In this document: positions 8,271-18,300 of the stretch, one piece after another
Position numbering within the stretch: the stretch's first letter is position 1
How the letters are laid out: every line of letters begins with the position of its first letter
Origin: Burkholderiales bacterium
GTDB lineage: Bacteria > Pseudomonadota > Gammaproteobacteria > Burkholderiales > Burkholderiaceae_C
Length of the DNA stretch: 64,000 nucleotides
Reading direction: 5' to 3'
Assembly: GCA_947377275.1 (NCBI GenBank)
Contig: CANCFV010000001.1
Location: 56,323 to 120,322 of the forward strand
Program-made: the position numbers and the translations under genes
Notes under the pieces: generated by a model
The model's input: the letters and a program-made list of their open reading frames with translations, nothing else
Told to the model about the DNA's origin: nothing
The model's database searches: none

Positions 8271-10413
8271 TGAACTTGCGTAAGAACAGGCGGCGCATCA
8301 TGCGCCAGCTTTGCATCAGCACCGGCTCGGGCGCATGGGCAAAGCGCACGTAGACGCGGCTGCCCAGTCGCGTGGGCCGTGCGCCCGGTGGCAGCTCCAG
8401 GTCGATGACGAAGAGCTTTTCGATGCTGCGGTTGCCATCGGGGTGGTTGGGGTCGAGCGCGATGTGACCACCGCCTTGCAAGCTCAGGGTCATGCTGGGC
8501 AGCTCGTCTGTGGCGGCAGGCACTTCGCGCACGATGCGCGCGTCCAGCACCTCGCCCACACGCTCCACCGCCCTGACCTGCACGCGGGTGGTGTCGCCCC
8601 GCACACGGTCGGCGCTGTCTTGGCTGACGATCACGCGCACGGTGGCCGCCGAGTCAAGCACGTCGGCCACCCACTCGCCTCTCTGCAACAAACGCCCAGG
8701 CAAATCGGTGGGCGACTGGATGACGAAGACACCATCAGCGGGCGCGCGCAAGGTGAGCTCGTCCACCCGGCGCTGGGCCAAGGCCAGCGCGGCTTGGGCG
8801 TGCACCAGTTGCTCTTGCAGGATGCTGTTTTCCATCAGGCTGACCACGCGGGCGGCGTCCAAGCGGGCTTGCAGCTCGGCCAGGGCCGATTGGGCGCCAA
8901 GCAGCCGGGCACGCAGTTCGGGGTCGTCGCACACGACCAAGGCCTGGCCCTGCTTGACCTTGGCACCGGGACGCGCCACCACCTGCTGCACGAAGCCATC
9001 AACGGTGGCGCGCACCTGGGTTTTTTCAGGTGCCCAGATCACGCCCTGAGCGCTGGTGGACGCTGGCAGGGGCAACACAGCCAGCACCAGCACCAAGGTG
9101 AGGGCGAAAGCCAAAACGCCCGTCCAGCTGCGCATGCGGGCCTGCTTGGGCACGCCCTCGAACGTGCTTTTGAGCTTGCGCACCTGCTGCAGCAAGGGCG
9201 ATGCGGCCATGGTCCACAAGCTCCACAGCGCGAGCAAGATGCCGATGAAGAAGAACTGCCCGGCCACCAGCCACACGATGGTCAGCGTGATCCACACCCG
9301 GTAGAGCAGCGAGGCCGCACCGTAAAACAAGAACCAGCCCACCTCGCCCTTGGCGGTCTGGGGCGCCTCCAGTTCGGGCACGCCCAACACCTTGCGCTTG
9401 AAGAGGTAGCCGTAGTATTCAGACGCGCGCTGGCCAAGGTTGGGGATCTCCAGCGCGTCTGCCAGCATGTAGTAACCGTCGTAACGCAGCAGTGGGTTGC
9501 CATTGAAGACCAGCGTGGAGGCGCCTGTGAGCAGCAGCACGTTGTAAGCCACGGCGCGGGCCAGGCCGGGCTCGAGGTAAACCCACACCACCACGGCCAA
9601 GGCGGCGATGAACAGCTCCACGCCCATGCCCGCAAAGCCGGTCAGCAAACGCCAACGCTTGCTTTTGAAGGAGGACGCGGCCGAGGCATCGACATACGGT
9701 ACGGGCATGAACAGCAAGAGCATCACGCCCATTTCGTGCACCTCACCGCCCCCAGCCTTGGCGACCATGGCGTGCCCGAACTCGTGCAGGGTCTTGACCA
9801 CCGGGAAGATCAGCCACATCAAGAACAGGTTTTCGGCCGAGAAGACGTGGTCGAGCACACCCGAGGTCAGCGCTTGCCAGTGCATGGCCGCCATGAACAC
9901 GCCCATCAACACCACGGCCAGCCACACGGCAGCGCCCAGCCAGCCGAACAGCGGCATGTAGGCCGGCTTGGTGCGCTCGAGCCACCGATCGGGGTCGAGC
10001 AGCGGGATGCGCAACGACAAAGGGTTGCCGATGTACTGCTTGAGGCGCTGCTTGCGGTGCGCCTTGCGGCGTTTGTGCATTTCGGCCACGTCCAGGGCCG
10101 AGTCGGTCTGCAAGACGTCGGCGCGGTGCAGGTCAGACAGCAGCTTGATGACCTCGTCTTGCGGCGGGGTGTCGTTGCCCAGGCGGCTCAGGGCCAGTGC
10201 CCAGATGTCTTGCACCGTGCGCTGGCCGTCCATCAAGCCCATGATGAGGTTGGCCTCGGGCGTGAAGCGGTGGTAGCGACCACTGGCGTGATCTTGCAGC
10301 ACGTACCAGACCTCGCCGCGGTAGATGTGGCGGTGGATCTGGGTGTGGCTGCGCAAACGTGGCCGCAATTCGGCCACGCGGAACCAGGAGGTGGAATACA
10401 AAGACTCGGCCAT
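8263..10413 (-). CDS. PqqD-like domain / M50 zinc metalloprotease / HlyD fusion membrane protein
   Basis: A 716-residue fusion. Residues about 20-105 look like a PqqD-type peptide-binding domain (GEVWYVLQD, RYHRFTPEANLIMGLMDG). A site-2-protease-like membrane domain follows with the zinc motif HEFGH at 210-214 and the second motif NGNPLLRYDG at 304-313, which supplies the third zinc ligand. Several transmembrane segments flank them. From about residue 450 the protein is an HlyD-type adaptor with paired lipoyl-like halves, a helical hairpin rich in Ala/Leu/Gln, and a beta-barrel. It would sit in the inner membrane with the adaptor part in the periplasm. It overlaps the SecA-like gene by 8 nt and follows the GAF-HlyD gene after 8 nt, so it belongs to the giant-protein locus. 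Its substrate is unproven. Confidence 0.88.
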   Translation of the reverse strand: MAESLYSTSWFRVAELRPRLRSHTQIHRHIYRGEVWYVLQDHASGRYHRFTPEANLIMGLMDGQRTVQDIWALALSRLGNDTPPQDEVIKLLSDLHRADVLQTDSALDVAEMHKRRKAHRKQRLKQYIGNPLSLRIPLLDPDRWLERTKPAYMPLFGWLGAAVWLAVVLMGVFMAAMHWQALTSGVLDHVFSAENLFLMWLIFPVVKTLHEFGHAMVAKAGGGEVHEMGVMLLLFMPVPYVDASAASSFKSKRWRLLTGFAGMGVELFIAALAVVVWVYLEPGLARAVAYNVLLLTGASTLVFNGNPLLRYDGYYMLADALEIPNLGQRASEYYGYLFKRKVLGVPELEAPQTAKGEVGWFLFYGAASLLYRVWITLTIVWLVAGQFFFIGILLALWSLWTMAASPLLQQVRKLKSTFEGVPKQARMRSWTGVLAFALTLVLVLAVLPLPASTSAQGVIWAPEKTQVRATVDGFVQQVVARPGAKVKQGQALVVCDDPELRARLLGAQSALAELQARLDAARVVSLMENSILQEQLVHAQAALALAQRRVDELTLRAPADGVFVIQSPTDLPGRLLQRGEWVADVLDSAATVRVIVSQDSADRVRGDTTRVQVRAVERVGEVLDARIVREVPAATDELPSMTLSLQGGGHIALDPNHPDGNRSIEKLFVIDLELPPGARPTRLGSRVYVRFAHAPEPVLMQSWRMMRRLFLRKFNV

Positions 10414-10421
10414 CGCTCAGC

Positions 10422-12308
10422 TCACAGCCAGGTCCAAGCCCACACGCGCAGCCAATCCACGAAGCGGTGCGTCCAGATCCAGATCAGGTGGCGCGAACCG
10501 GTGTCGATCTTGGCGACACCCTCCATGCCGGGGCGCAGCACTGGGCCAGCCTGGTTGAGCGAGGCTTCGATGCGGAAGAAGCTGCGCCCTTCGTGAGACA
10601 CGGTCACCGGCGTGATGCGGGTGATGGTGACCGGCCAGGCTTGACCGGGTAACGCAACCAGCAACAGACGGCCCTTTTGCCCGATGCGAACCGCATCGAT
10701 TTCGCTCTCATCCACTTCGAGCGTGACGCGGTAGGCATTGAGCGGCGAGACCTCGAACAGCACCTGCCCGCGCTTGACAGCGTTGCCCAGTTGCTGAGTG
10801 AGGTCGCCCGAAACGACCAAGCCATCGAACGGGGCCACGATGGCCGCGCGCTGGATCTGGTCGGCCAGCAGGTCGAGCTGGGCTTGCGCCTGCTGTGCCT
10901 GGGCTTGCGAGATGCCGCCCTGCGCGCGCTCGTGCTCGGCCAGGGCGCCTTGTGCCTGGCGCGCGTACTGCTGCACCTGACCGGCCACGCGCAACTGCTC
11001 CAGGCTCAGGTCTCGCGGGTCCATGGCTGCCAGCACGTCGCCGGCCTTGACCTGGTCACCGGCCCGGCGTGGCGCCGCTTCGATGTAGCCGTCATACGGG
11101 GCCACCACCACGCGGCGCACAGCGCCCTCCAGCGTGGCGTTGCCGTGCACCTCGTAGCTGCCCGTGGCCACCGAGAAAAACAAGGTGGCGCTGAGCAAGC
11201 CCAGCGCAGTGAGCTTGCGCCCCAGGTGCCGAGGGCCCAAGAGCTGGGCGTATTCGTGCTGCAGTTTGTCGCGCACACGGGTCCACCAAGGGCGTTCGGC
11301 ATGGCGCTTGGCCTGCAACACCCGGCTGGCCAGGGCGACCGCGCCTTGGCACAGGGCCACGTCGTCTGCCGTGAAAGGCTGCTGTCCGGCGCGCTCGAAG
11401 GTGAACGCACCGCGCACGGCGGGCAAGCCTTCGACTTCGGCCCCGTCAATCACGAAGGGCAAAGACAAGATGGCGCCACAACCATGCTGACGCGCCAGCG
11501 CCGCGTGGTCGCGCACCACCAGCACCTCTTTGCCCTCGACCGGGTAGACGATGGCGCAGCGTTGGTCCAGGGCCTCGTCCATGGCCTGCGCGATGGCGCG
11601 CACCAGGTTCATGCGCTCGCCAAACTGGGCGCTGTGCGACATGGCCACCACATCGCTGGAGCCCTTGCTGACAAAGCCGACGCTCACGCGGTCGCAATGC
11701 AGGGTGAGCGCCAGGTCGGTGGCCAAAGCATGTGCTGCCGCACTGAAGCTGCTTTCGGCCAAAGTGGCTGCCAGCAAATTGAGCGCGGTGGTGATGCGAT
11801 CCAAGGCGATCTGCCGGACTTGCGATGACTCTTGCAGCACCAGGGCATCGAGCCGACCCAAGGCCCAGCGCAGGGCGTCCAGCACCGCGGGCGGCGGCGT
11901 GGGCGTGGCCAACTCCAGGGCGACCAGGCCCAGCACCTTGCCGTCCATCAACCAGGGCAAGGCCAAGGCGCTGTGGCCTTGTGCCTGCAGCACGGCGGGG
12001 GCACGGGCTTCGAAGGCGTCGTTGGCGGCCTCGGCCAGAAGCTCGCTGGGGCCTTGTCCTGCCGGCCAGTTGGCCACGGGCACGAAGGGGCCAACGTCGG
12101 GCTCGCCATGCACCAACACCCCGCCTGTGGCCAGGGGGGTTTGTTCACACAGCAGGGTTAACCAAGCCGGTGCCGCCTGGGCCACCGACTCGGCAGCCTC
12201 CAGGCTGCTCCACAGGGTCTGGCCCACCGGGGCCACAGAGGCGCCCGGTGGGGGTGGTGCCATCAGCGGCACCGAAGGCCCCGACTGGGGCCCGGGAGAA
12301 CTCAACAC
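10422..12308 (-). CDS. GAF domain-HlyD fusion, inner-membrane adaptor
   Basis: A 628-residue protein. The first 320 or so residues are cytoplasmic-looking and GAF-like (ending around FERAGQQPFTADDVALCQG). One transmembrane helix lies at about 364-385, and a periplasmic HlyD part with lipoyl halves, a Gln/Ala-rich hairpin and barrel (RITPVTVSHEGRSFFRIEA) completes it. A GAF sensor on an adaptor suggests that export is gated by a small ligand or protein partner; this is inference. The start is taken as GTG at 12308, because AAAGGA lies 5 nt before it and it overlaps the giant gene's end, coupling the two. TTG at 12305 and ATG at 12263 are alternatives, and the frame is open upstream to 12386. 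Confidence 0.82.
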   Translation of the reverse strand: MLSSPGPQSGPSVPLMAPPPPGASVAPVGQTLWSSLEAAESVAQAAPAWLTLLCEQTPLATGGVLVHGEPDVGPFVPVANWPAGQGPSELLAEAANDAFEARAPAVLQAQGHSALALPWLMDGKVLGLVALELATPTPPPAVLDALRWALGRLDALVLQESSQVRQIALDRITTALNLLAATLAESSFSAAAHALATDLALTLHCDRVSVGFVSKGSSDVVAMSHSAQFGERMNLVRAIAQAMDEALDQRCAIVYPVEGKEVLVVRDHAALARQHGCGAILSLPFVIDGAEVEGLPAVRGAFTFERAGQQPFTADDVALCQGAVALASRVLQAKRHAERPWWTRVRDKLQHEYAQLLGPRHLGRKLTALGLLSATLFFSVATGSYEVHGNATLEGAVRRVVVAPYDGYIEAAPRRAGDQVKAGDVLAAMDPRDLSLEQLRVAGQVQQYARQAQGALAEHERAQGGISQAQAQQAQAQLDLLADQIQRAAIVAPFDGLVVSGDLTQQLGNAVKRGQVLFEVSPLNAYRVTLEVDESEIDAVRIGQKGRLLLVALPGQAWPVTITRITPVTVSHEGRSFFRIEASLNQAGPVLRPGMEGVAKIDTGSRHLIWIWTHRFVDWLRVWAWTWL

Positions 12309-15300
12309 ACACGTCCTTTGCTTGGTCCACGGCCCCAGCTGATGCCAGGGCGCTTGGCAGCGCCGCCAGCGGTGGCAGGTGCACACGAGGCCTCCATGTT
12401 GTCACGGACAGGCGCTGCCTCGGTTGAGACCACCGAGGCAGGCTCGCTCGCAGGCGTGCCAGGCACCAAGGCGTCAAGTTGCAGGCGGTTGCCTGTGCCC
12501 TCGCCCACCACACCCGCAGCCAGCTCGCGCCAGCGGCCCGTGGCCGCGTCCCACACACGGCGGCGAGCGCCCTGGGTGGTGCGACGGCGTTGACCCAGCG
12601 TGGCCACCACCGCGGCCATCAAGGCAGCCGGTGCGGGTGCCGGGGCACGGGTGTTGGACTCGGCCGGCGCCTGTTGTGCCGCCGGTGCATCAGGCACCAA
12701 CGGTGTCGCAGGCAGGGCAGGAGCGACCTGGGCCGGCACGGGCACCTCAGCAGGTGCTTGCTGCACGGGCTGTGCCGGCACCACCTCTGGCGTCACGGCG
12801 GGCTGTGCGGGTTGCTGAACCACGGCCTTGACAGGCAATGCGTTCTTTTGCACTTGCACCTTGGCCTTGGGCTTGACCAGTTGCGTCTTGGCCTTGGCTA
12901 CAGGCTTGCGCTTGACCACCTTGGCCGGCTTGGCCGGCTTGGCGCCCTCACCCTCTGGCCCTGCGGCCGGCGGGATCAGGTCAAGCTCTTGCTCGCCGTG
13001 CGCCGTGGCGCTGAAGTTGCCCACGTTGATGCCGGAGCGATCGGCCGCCGACAGCGCGTTGATCAACGGCGTCTGGCTGGCGTCCAGCCCGCGCACATTG
13101 GTCTTGACCCGCACCAGCAGCGGCGAGTTGAACACCGCGTCTTGCGAAGCGGCGATCAGGTCCGGCGAGTTCAGCGCGTAAGCAAAGCGCGTCAGGCCCA
13201 CGATCTGGCCATCGGCCGCCAAGCGCACCGACGCGTAGTCGCCCACCAGCACGTCGGATGTCAGGCTGCCGTACAGCAGGTCGTTGCCAAAACCGCCCAG
13301 CACGATGTTGAAGCCCCTCTTGGCGTGCAGCACATCGTTGCCACCTTGGTAGAGGTCGATGGTTTGGGCTTGACGCAGCTGGTTGTCTTCCAGCGTGGCC
13401 TGGCCGTTGTCACCAATCAGCAAGGCATTGCCGTCGCCCGTGAGGACGTCGTCGTTGCCGTTGCCGCCCATGACGATGTTGTTGCCCGAGCCGGTGACCA
13501 CCTTGTCGTTACCGCCCAACTCAGGGCTGGTGGTGATGACTTCGGTGACGCGGCCAAGCTTGTCAGCCAAGACTCGCCCGTTGTCGCCCAGCACCACGAT
13601 GCGCTTGTTGGCGCTCGCGTCGGCATCGCCAACCACGAGGTCGTCATCGCCCAGGCCCGCCAGGACCACAGCATCGCCGTTGCCGGCTGTGATGCGGTCG
13701 TTGCCCCCCAGGGTGGGGCTTTGTGTTTCGATGCTGCTCAACAGGCCGGTGGTGCCAAACAAGGCCTCGCCGTTGTCTCCCAAGATCTCGTGTGTGCCAT
13801 TGCCCACCGTGATCTGGTCGGCCCCCAAGCCGCCCACCACCGCCACGTGGCCATCGCCCACCTGCACGGTGTCGTCGCCGCCCAGGTCTTGGCTGGTGGC
13901 CAGGATCTGTTCAACGAAGCCTTGCGCGTTGCGTTGGACCAAGCCGTTGTCGCCCAACACCACGCTGCGGTCGCCAGCAGCCGCATCGGTGCTGCCCACC
14001 GTGATGGTGTCGCTGCCAAGGCCGCCCAGCACCAAAGCGTTGCCGTTGCCTGCGGTGATGCGGTCATCGCCACCCAGCGCCGGGCTTTGGGTCTGGATGC
14101 TGCGGACCAGACCCGTGGCGTCGGCCACGATCTCGCCGTTGTCACCCAAGATCTCGTGCGTGCCATTGCCCACGGTGATCTGGTCGGCACCCAAGCCGCC
14201 CACCACCGCCACATGGCCATCGCCCACCTGCACGGTGTCGTCACCGCCCAAGTCCTGGCTGGTGGCCAGGATCTGTTCGACAAAGCCTTGTGCGTTGCGT
14301 TGGACCACACCGTTGTCGCCCAGCACCACGCTGCGATTGCCTGCAGCCGCGTCGGTGTTGCCCAGGGTGATGGTGTCGTTGCCGATGCCACCCAGCACCA
14401 CGGCGTTGCCCTTGCCCGCGGTGATGCGGTCATTGCCACCCAAAGCGGGGTCCAGCGAGCGCACGGTCACGGCCAGGTCATTGGCATCGACGATGACTTC
14501 GCCGTTGTCGCCCAGCACCTCGTGTGCGCCTTGGCCCAGCGTGATGGTGTCGTTGTCAACACCGCCGATGACGATGGCGTGGCCATCGCCCACGCGGATG
14601 GTGTCTTGTCCACCGGTCAGGGTGTTCTCATCGCTGCTGATGACGCGAGCCACGCCACCGGCGAGGTAAGTGACGACGCCGTTGTCGCCCAGGACCACGT
14701 TGTGGCCGCTGCCCGACACGATCTCGTCGGCACCCACGCCGCCGATCAGCACGTTGCGGCCATTGCCGGCCGAAATGCGGTCATTCGCACCGTGGGCGGC
14801 ATCCACCTGCGTCGAGCGCACTTGCTGCAATTGGCCCACAGCTGGGTCGTGGTCGATGACACCGTCGTCACCCAAGATGACGTTGTCGCCGTTGCCCGCT
14901 TGGATCTGGTCTTGGCCGATGCCACCCAGGATCCAGTTGTTGCCGTTGCCCACGGTGATGCGGTTGTTGGCCGCGCCACCCATGTCCACGGTGCTGACCT
15001 GCGTGATGTGACTCAGGTCGACCAGACGCATGGTGCCTGGCACTTGGGTGACCACGCCCTGGTTGGCCAGGATCACGTTGTTGCCGTTGCCCGCGGTGAT
15101 GGTGTTGTTGCCCACCCGCACGCTGTCGCTGGTCAAAGCCTGGTCGCCCGCGGCACCTTGCAGCACCACGGTCAACAAGTGGCTGTCGGCCAGGCTCAAG
15201 CGCTTGGAGAGGTCGATGTTCAAGCCCGCGTTGCCGTAGACCTGGTTGTTGCCGTCGCCCGCATGCAGGGTGTTGTTGCCACCGCCGCCGGCCAGCAGGT

Positions 15301-18300
15301 CATCACCCGAACCGCCGTAGAGCGTGTCATCACCCGCACCACCGTACAAGATGACGCCGGCGGTCGTGCCGCGTGCGTCCAGCACGTTGTTGCCCACCCC
15401 GGTGAAGACGCGTGCCCCCCCGGTCAGCGCAGCCGTGGTTGCGTTGAAGAACTGCCCGTTCTGGCTGGTGGCGCCAAACAGGACCAATGGCGACTTCACG
15501 CCGCCGCCACCCGTGGCGATCAAGGTGTTGTTGCCGCCACCGCCTTGCACCACGGTGATGGTGCCCTCGGTGGTGTGGCTGACGGTGAACGTGTCATCGC
15601 CTTGGCCCAACAGGGTGTTGACGACCTGGAGGTTATGGAAGGTGATGCCGCCCTCGAAGGTGCGCAGGTCGTGCGCACCATTGATGCCGTAATCGAGCTG
15701 CAAATCCCCACCCATGCTCAAGCCTGCGATGTGGCCGAAGCTGTCCAGGTTGAGATCAGACGCCTTGGCGCCGTAGACCGCGGCCATGCCGGAGAGGTCT
15801 TTGAGCTTGGACAAGCTGCCGGACTCTGCCGTTTTGCTGCCGTCATTGAACACGCGCAAGGTGTCGGTGTTGCGCGCGGCTTCAGTGGCTGCTGGCAAGG
15901 TTGGCAAAGCCGTGTCGGTTTCGGTGGGCAGCATGACCGCGGTGCGCAAAGAGCGGTCGCGGTTGGGCATGACATCGCCTTCGATGACCAGTGGGCCTTG
16001 CACGCCATAGGTGATGTGCGGTTGGGCGGGGAAGACCTGCACAGGCTGCGAACCGGCGGACGTGTCGACACCCGCCTTGACCTGCACCTCGACCTTGAAG
16101 TCCTTGTCCCAGTTGCTGGCGTCGAAGGTCACGGTGGCAGGCTGGCCATTGGCTGCTGCCTTGAAACGCGGGTCCTTCGGATCCAAGGCCACTTCCGTGG
16201 TCTTGCCGCTGTCCAGCAAGCTGACCACGACCGGTGCCGTCGGTGCCTTGGTCAGGCGGATCGCGTACTGGATGGACTGGTCGGGTGCCACGGTGCTGCC
16301 AGCCGTGATCGGCGTGACGATCAGACCGCCAATGCGGGCGTCTCGCTTGACCACGTTGAAGCTGCTGGTGTCACCCACGTTGCGATAGACCGCAGCCGCG
16401 CCACCCGTGGAGTTGAGGCTGGCGGTGACGCGCGTGCTGAGCGGGTTTTGAACCGAAGCTTGTTGCACACCCTTGACCTGCACGGTCACAGCCTGATCCC
16501 AGTTGCTGGCATCAAAGCTGATCTGCGTCTGGCCATTGGCGTCGAGCGAGAAGCGCGATTGCAAAGCAGGGTTGGCGGCCAGCAGGTCGACTTCGCCCAA
16601 GTCATGACGCAAGGTCACCAGCACGGTTTCACCCGCCGCCGGCGCACGCGTCAACGAGATGTTGATGCGGTCGTTGAGCTGGCCCGACGTGGCGCTGCCA
16701 CCGGCCACGACGCTGACACCACCTACGGGTTGTTTGACCAGCACGCCAGGCTTGTGGGCATCGACCAACTGCACATCCAAGCTGGGCAGAACCACGCCAT
16801 TGAAAGCCGGGTTGGACGAAATCAAAGCATGGCTGATGCTGACCACGCGGTCGCCGGCTTGCACGCCGTCGTCAATGGCACGCACGTAGATCTTCTGCGT
16901 GCGCAGCCAGTCTTGTGGCTGGCCTGCAGCCACGTTGCTGTCGAAGGTCAGGATCACAGCCTGGCCGTAGTGGACACCGTCGGTCGAGACTTCGATGCCC
17001 TTGGCGTTGATGCTGCGATCGGTGGCCGACAACATGGCGGCTGACACCGCCAGGTAAGCCACGGTGCCTGCAGTGGGCTTGGCAACGCTGAGCGTGATGT
17101 CGTAGGTGTTAACGTCACTGCCCTTCACGCCACCCTTGACCACCGACAACTGATCGGCGGGCTGCTTGAACGTGACTGGCGAGTTCTTGTTGCCAGACAC
17201 GGTCAGCGGATAGCCCTCTGCAAACGCGCCGTTGAAGTTGGTGTCCTGGCTGAGGAGGCTGTGGTTGATGTAGCCGCTAGCGCCATTCGCATCCAGTGCA
17301 ACCACCGTACCGGTCACATCACCGCCCACATCGAAGGTGTCACTGCCGCCGCCACCGATCAAAGTGGTGACCACATCGGCACTGGTAGAGAGCACGTAGA
17401 AGTGGTCGTTGCCCTCCAAACCATCGACCTCGACCTTCTGCACATTCGTGAAGCGGGTGTTCAGGCCGGCGCCCATCACGCCGTCCTTGGTGATCACGAA
17501 GTTGTCGTCGCGCTCGGTGCCGATCACCACCACGGTGTTGACGCCCTTGCCGCCCACGATGCTGACAGGTGCATTGATGTTGTACTCAACGTGCGTGTCA
17601 CCCGTGCCACCCGTGATGGTGGTGTCAGACGTGGACACACCGCTGTTGTCGGCCAACACAAAAGCACGCACCACGAAGTCAGCGGGGCCTTCGGCGCCGT
17701 ACAACTTCAGCGAAGCCTGGTTGCTGTAGACAACGAACTCGTCTTGGCCACGCGCACCGTAGACGGTGGTGGCGTAGCTGATGCCGTGCGACAAGTAGCC
17801 CAGGGTGGTCTTGATCGTACTGACCTCGTCACCCAAGGCCACCGTGCCCGCGGCTGCGGTGCGTTCCGCACCGTAGACCTGGCCGATTTGCACATTGCTG
17901 CGACCCAAACCGCCGTCGATGGTGGTGATGGCGCTGTTGTCGTCCACATAGAAGTGGTCAAAACCATCGACACCATTGACGGTCAAACGACCGGTGATGG
18001 TCTGGTCGTAGTTGATGCGTTCGACTTGTGACGCATAGGGCTTGCCGCTCGCATCCTTTGGGTCATTGGGCGTGAGCTTGGCCACAAAGTTGGCACGCAA
18101 CAAGAAGGTGTCGTCCAGCGTGGTGCCGTTGATGGTCAGGTAGTTCGGCCCCGCACCCAAGCCACCGCTGTCGTGCACGTTGACGGTGTAATCGCTGGAC
18201 GAGCCCGTCAGGTTCACGATGTAGTGGTTGTTGGCGCCTTGGCCGTCCAAGTCCACCGTGTCGAGCACCGCCGCAGTGCCGCCAGGGCGCACGTGCGACG

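Noticed and set aside
8311..10596. 761-codon plus-strand frame opposite the PqqD/M50/HlyD gene
   Set aside because: Antisense shadow with His/Gln-rich product; the minus strand has HEFGH and adaptor motifs.
13200..15560. CRISPR array
   Set aside because: The repeats are coding, 122 codons long, directly adjacent and without spacers.
12479..17044. Open frame of 1521 codons on the plus strand, antisense to the giant gene
   Set aside because: Its product is rich in His, Val, Gln and Asp in the pattern made by reading GC-biased repeat codons backwards; no start signal, no domain, and the minus strand encodes clear repeats there.
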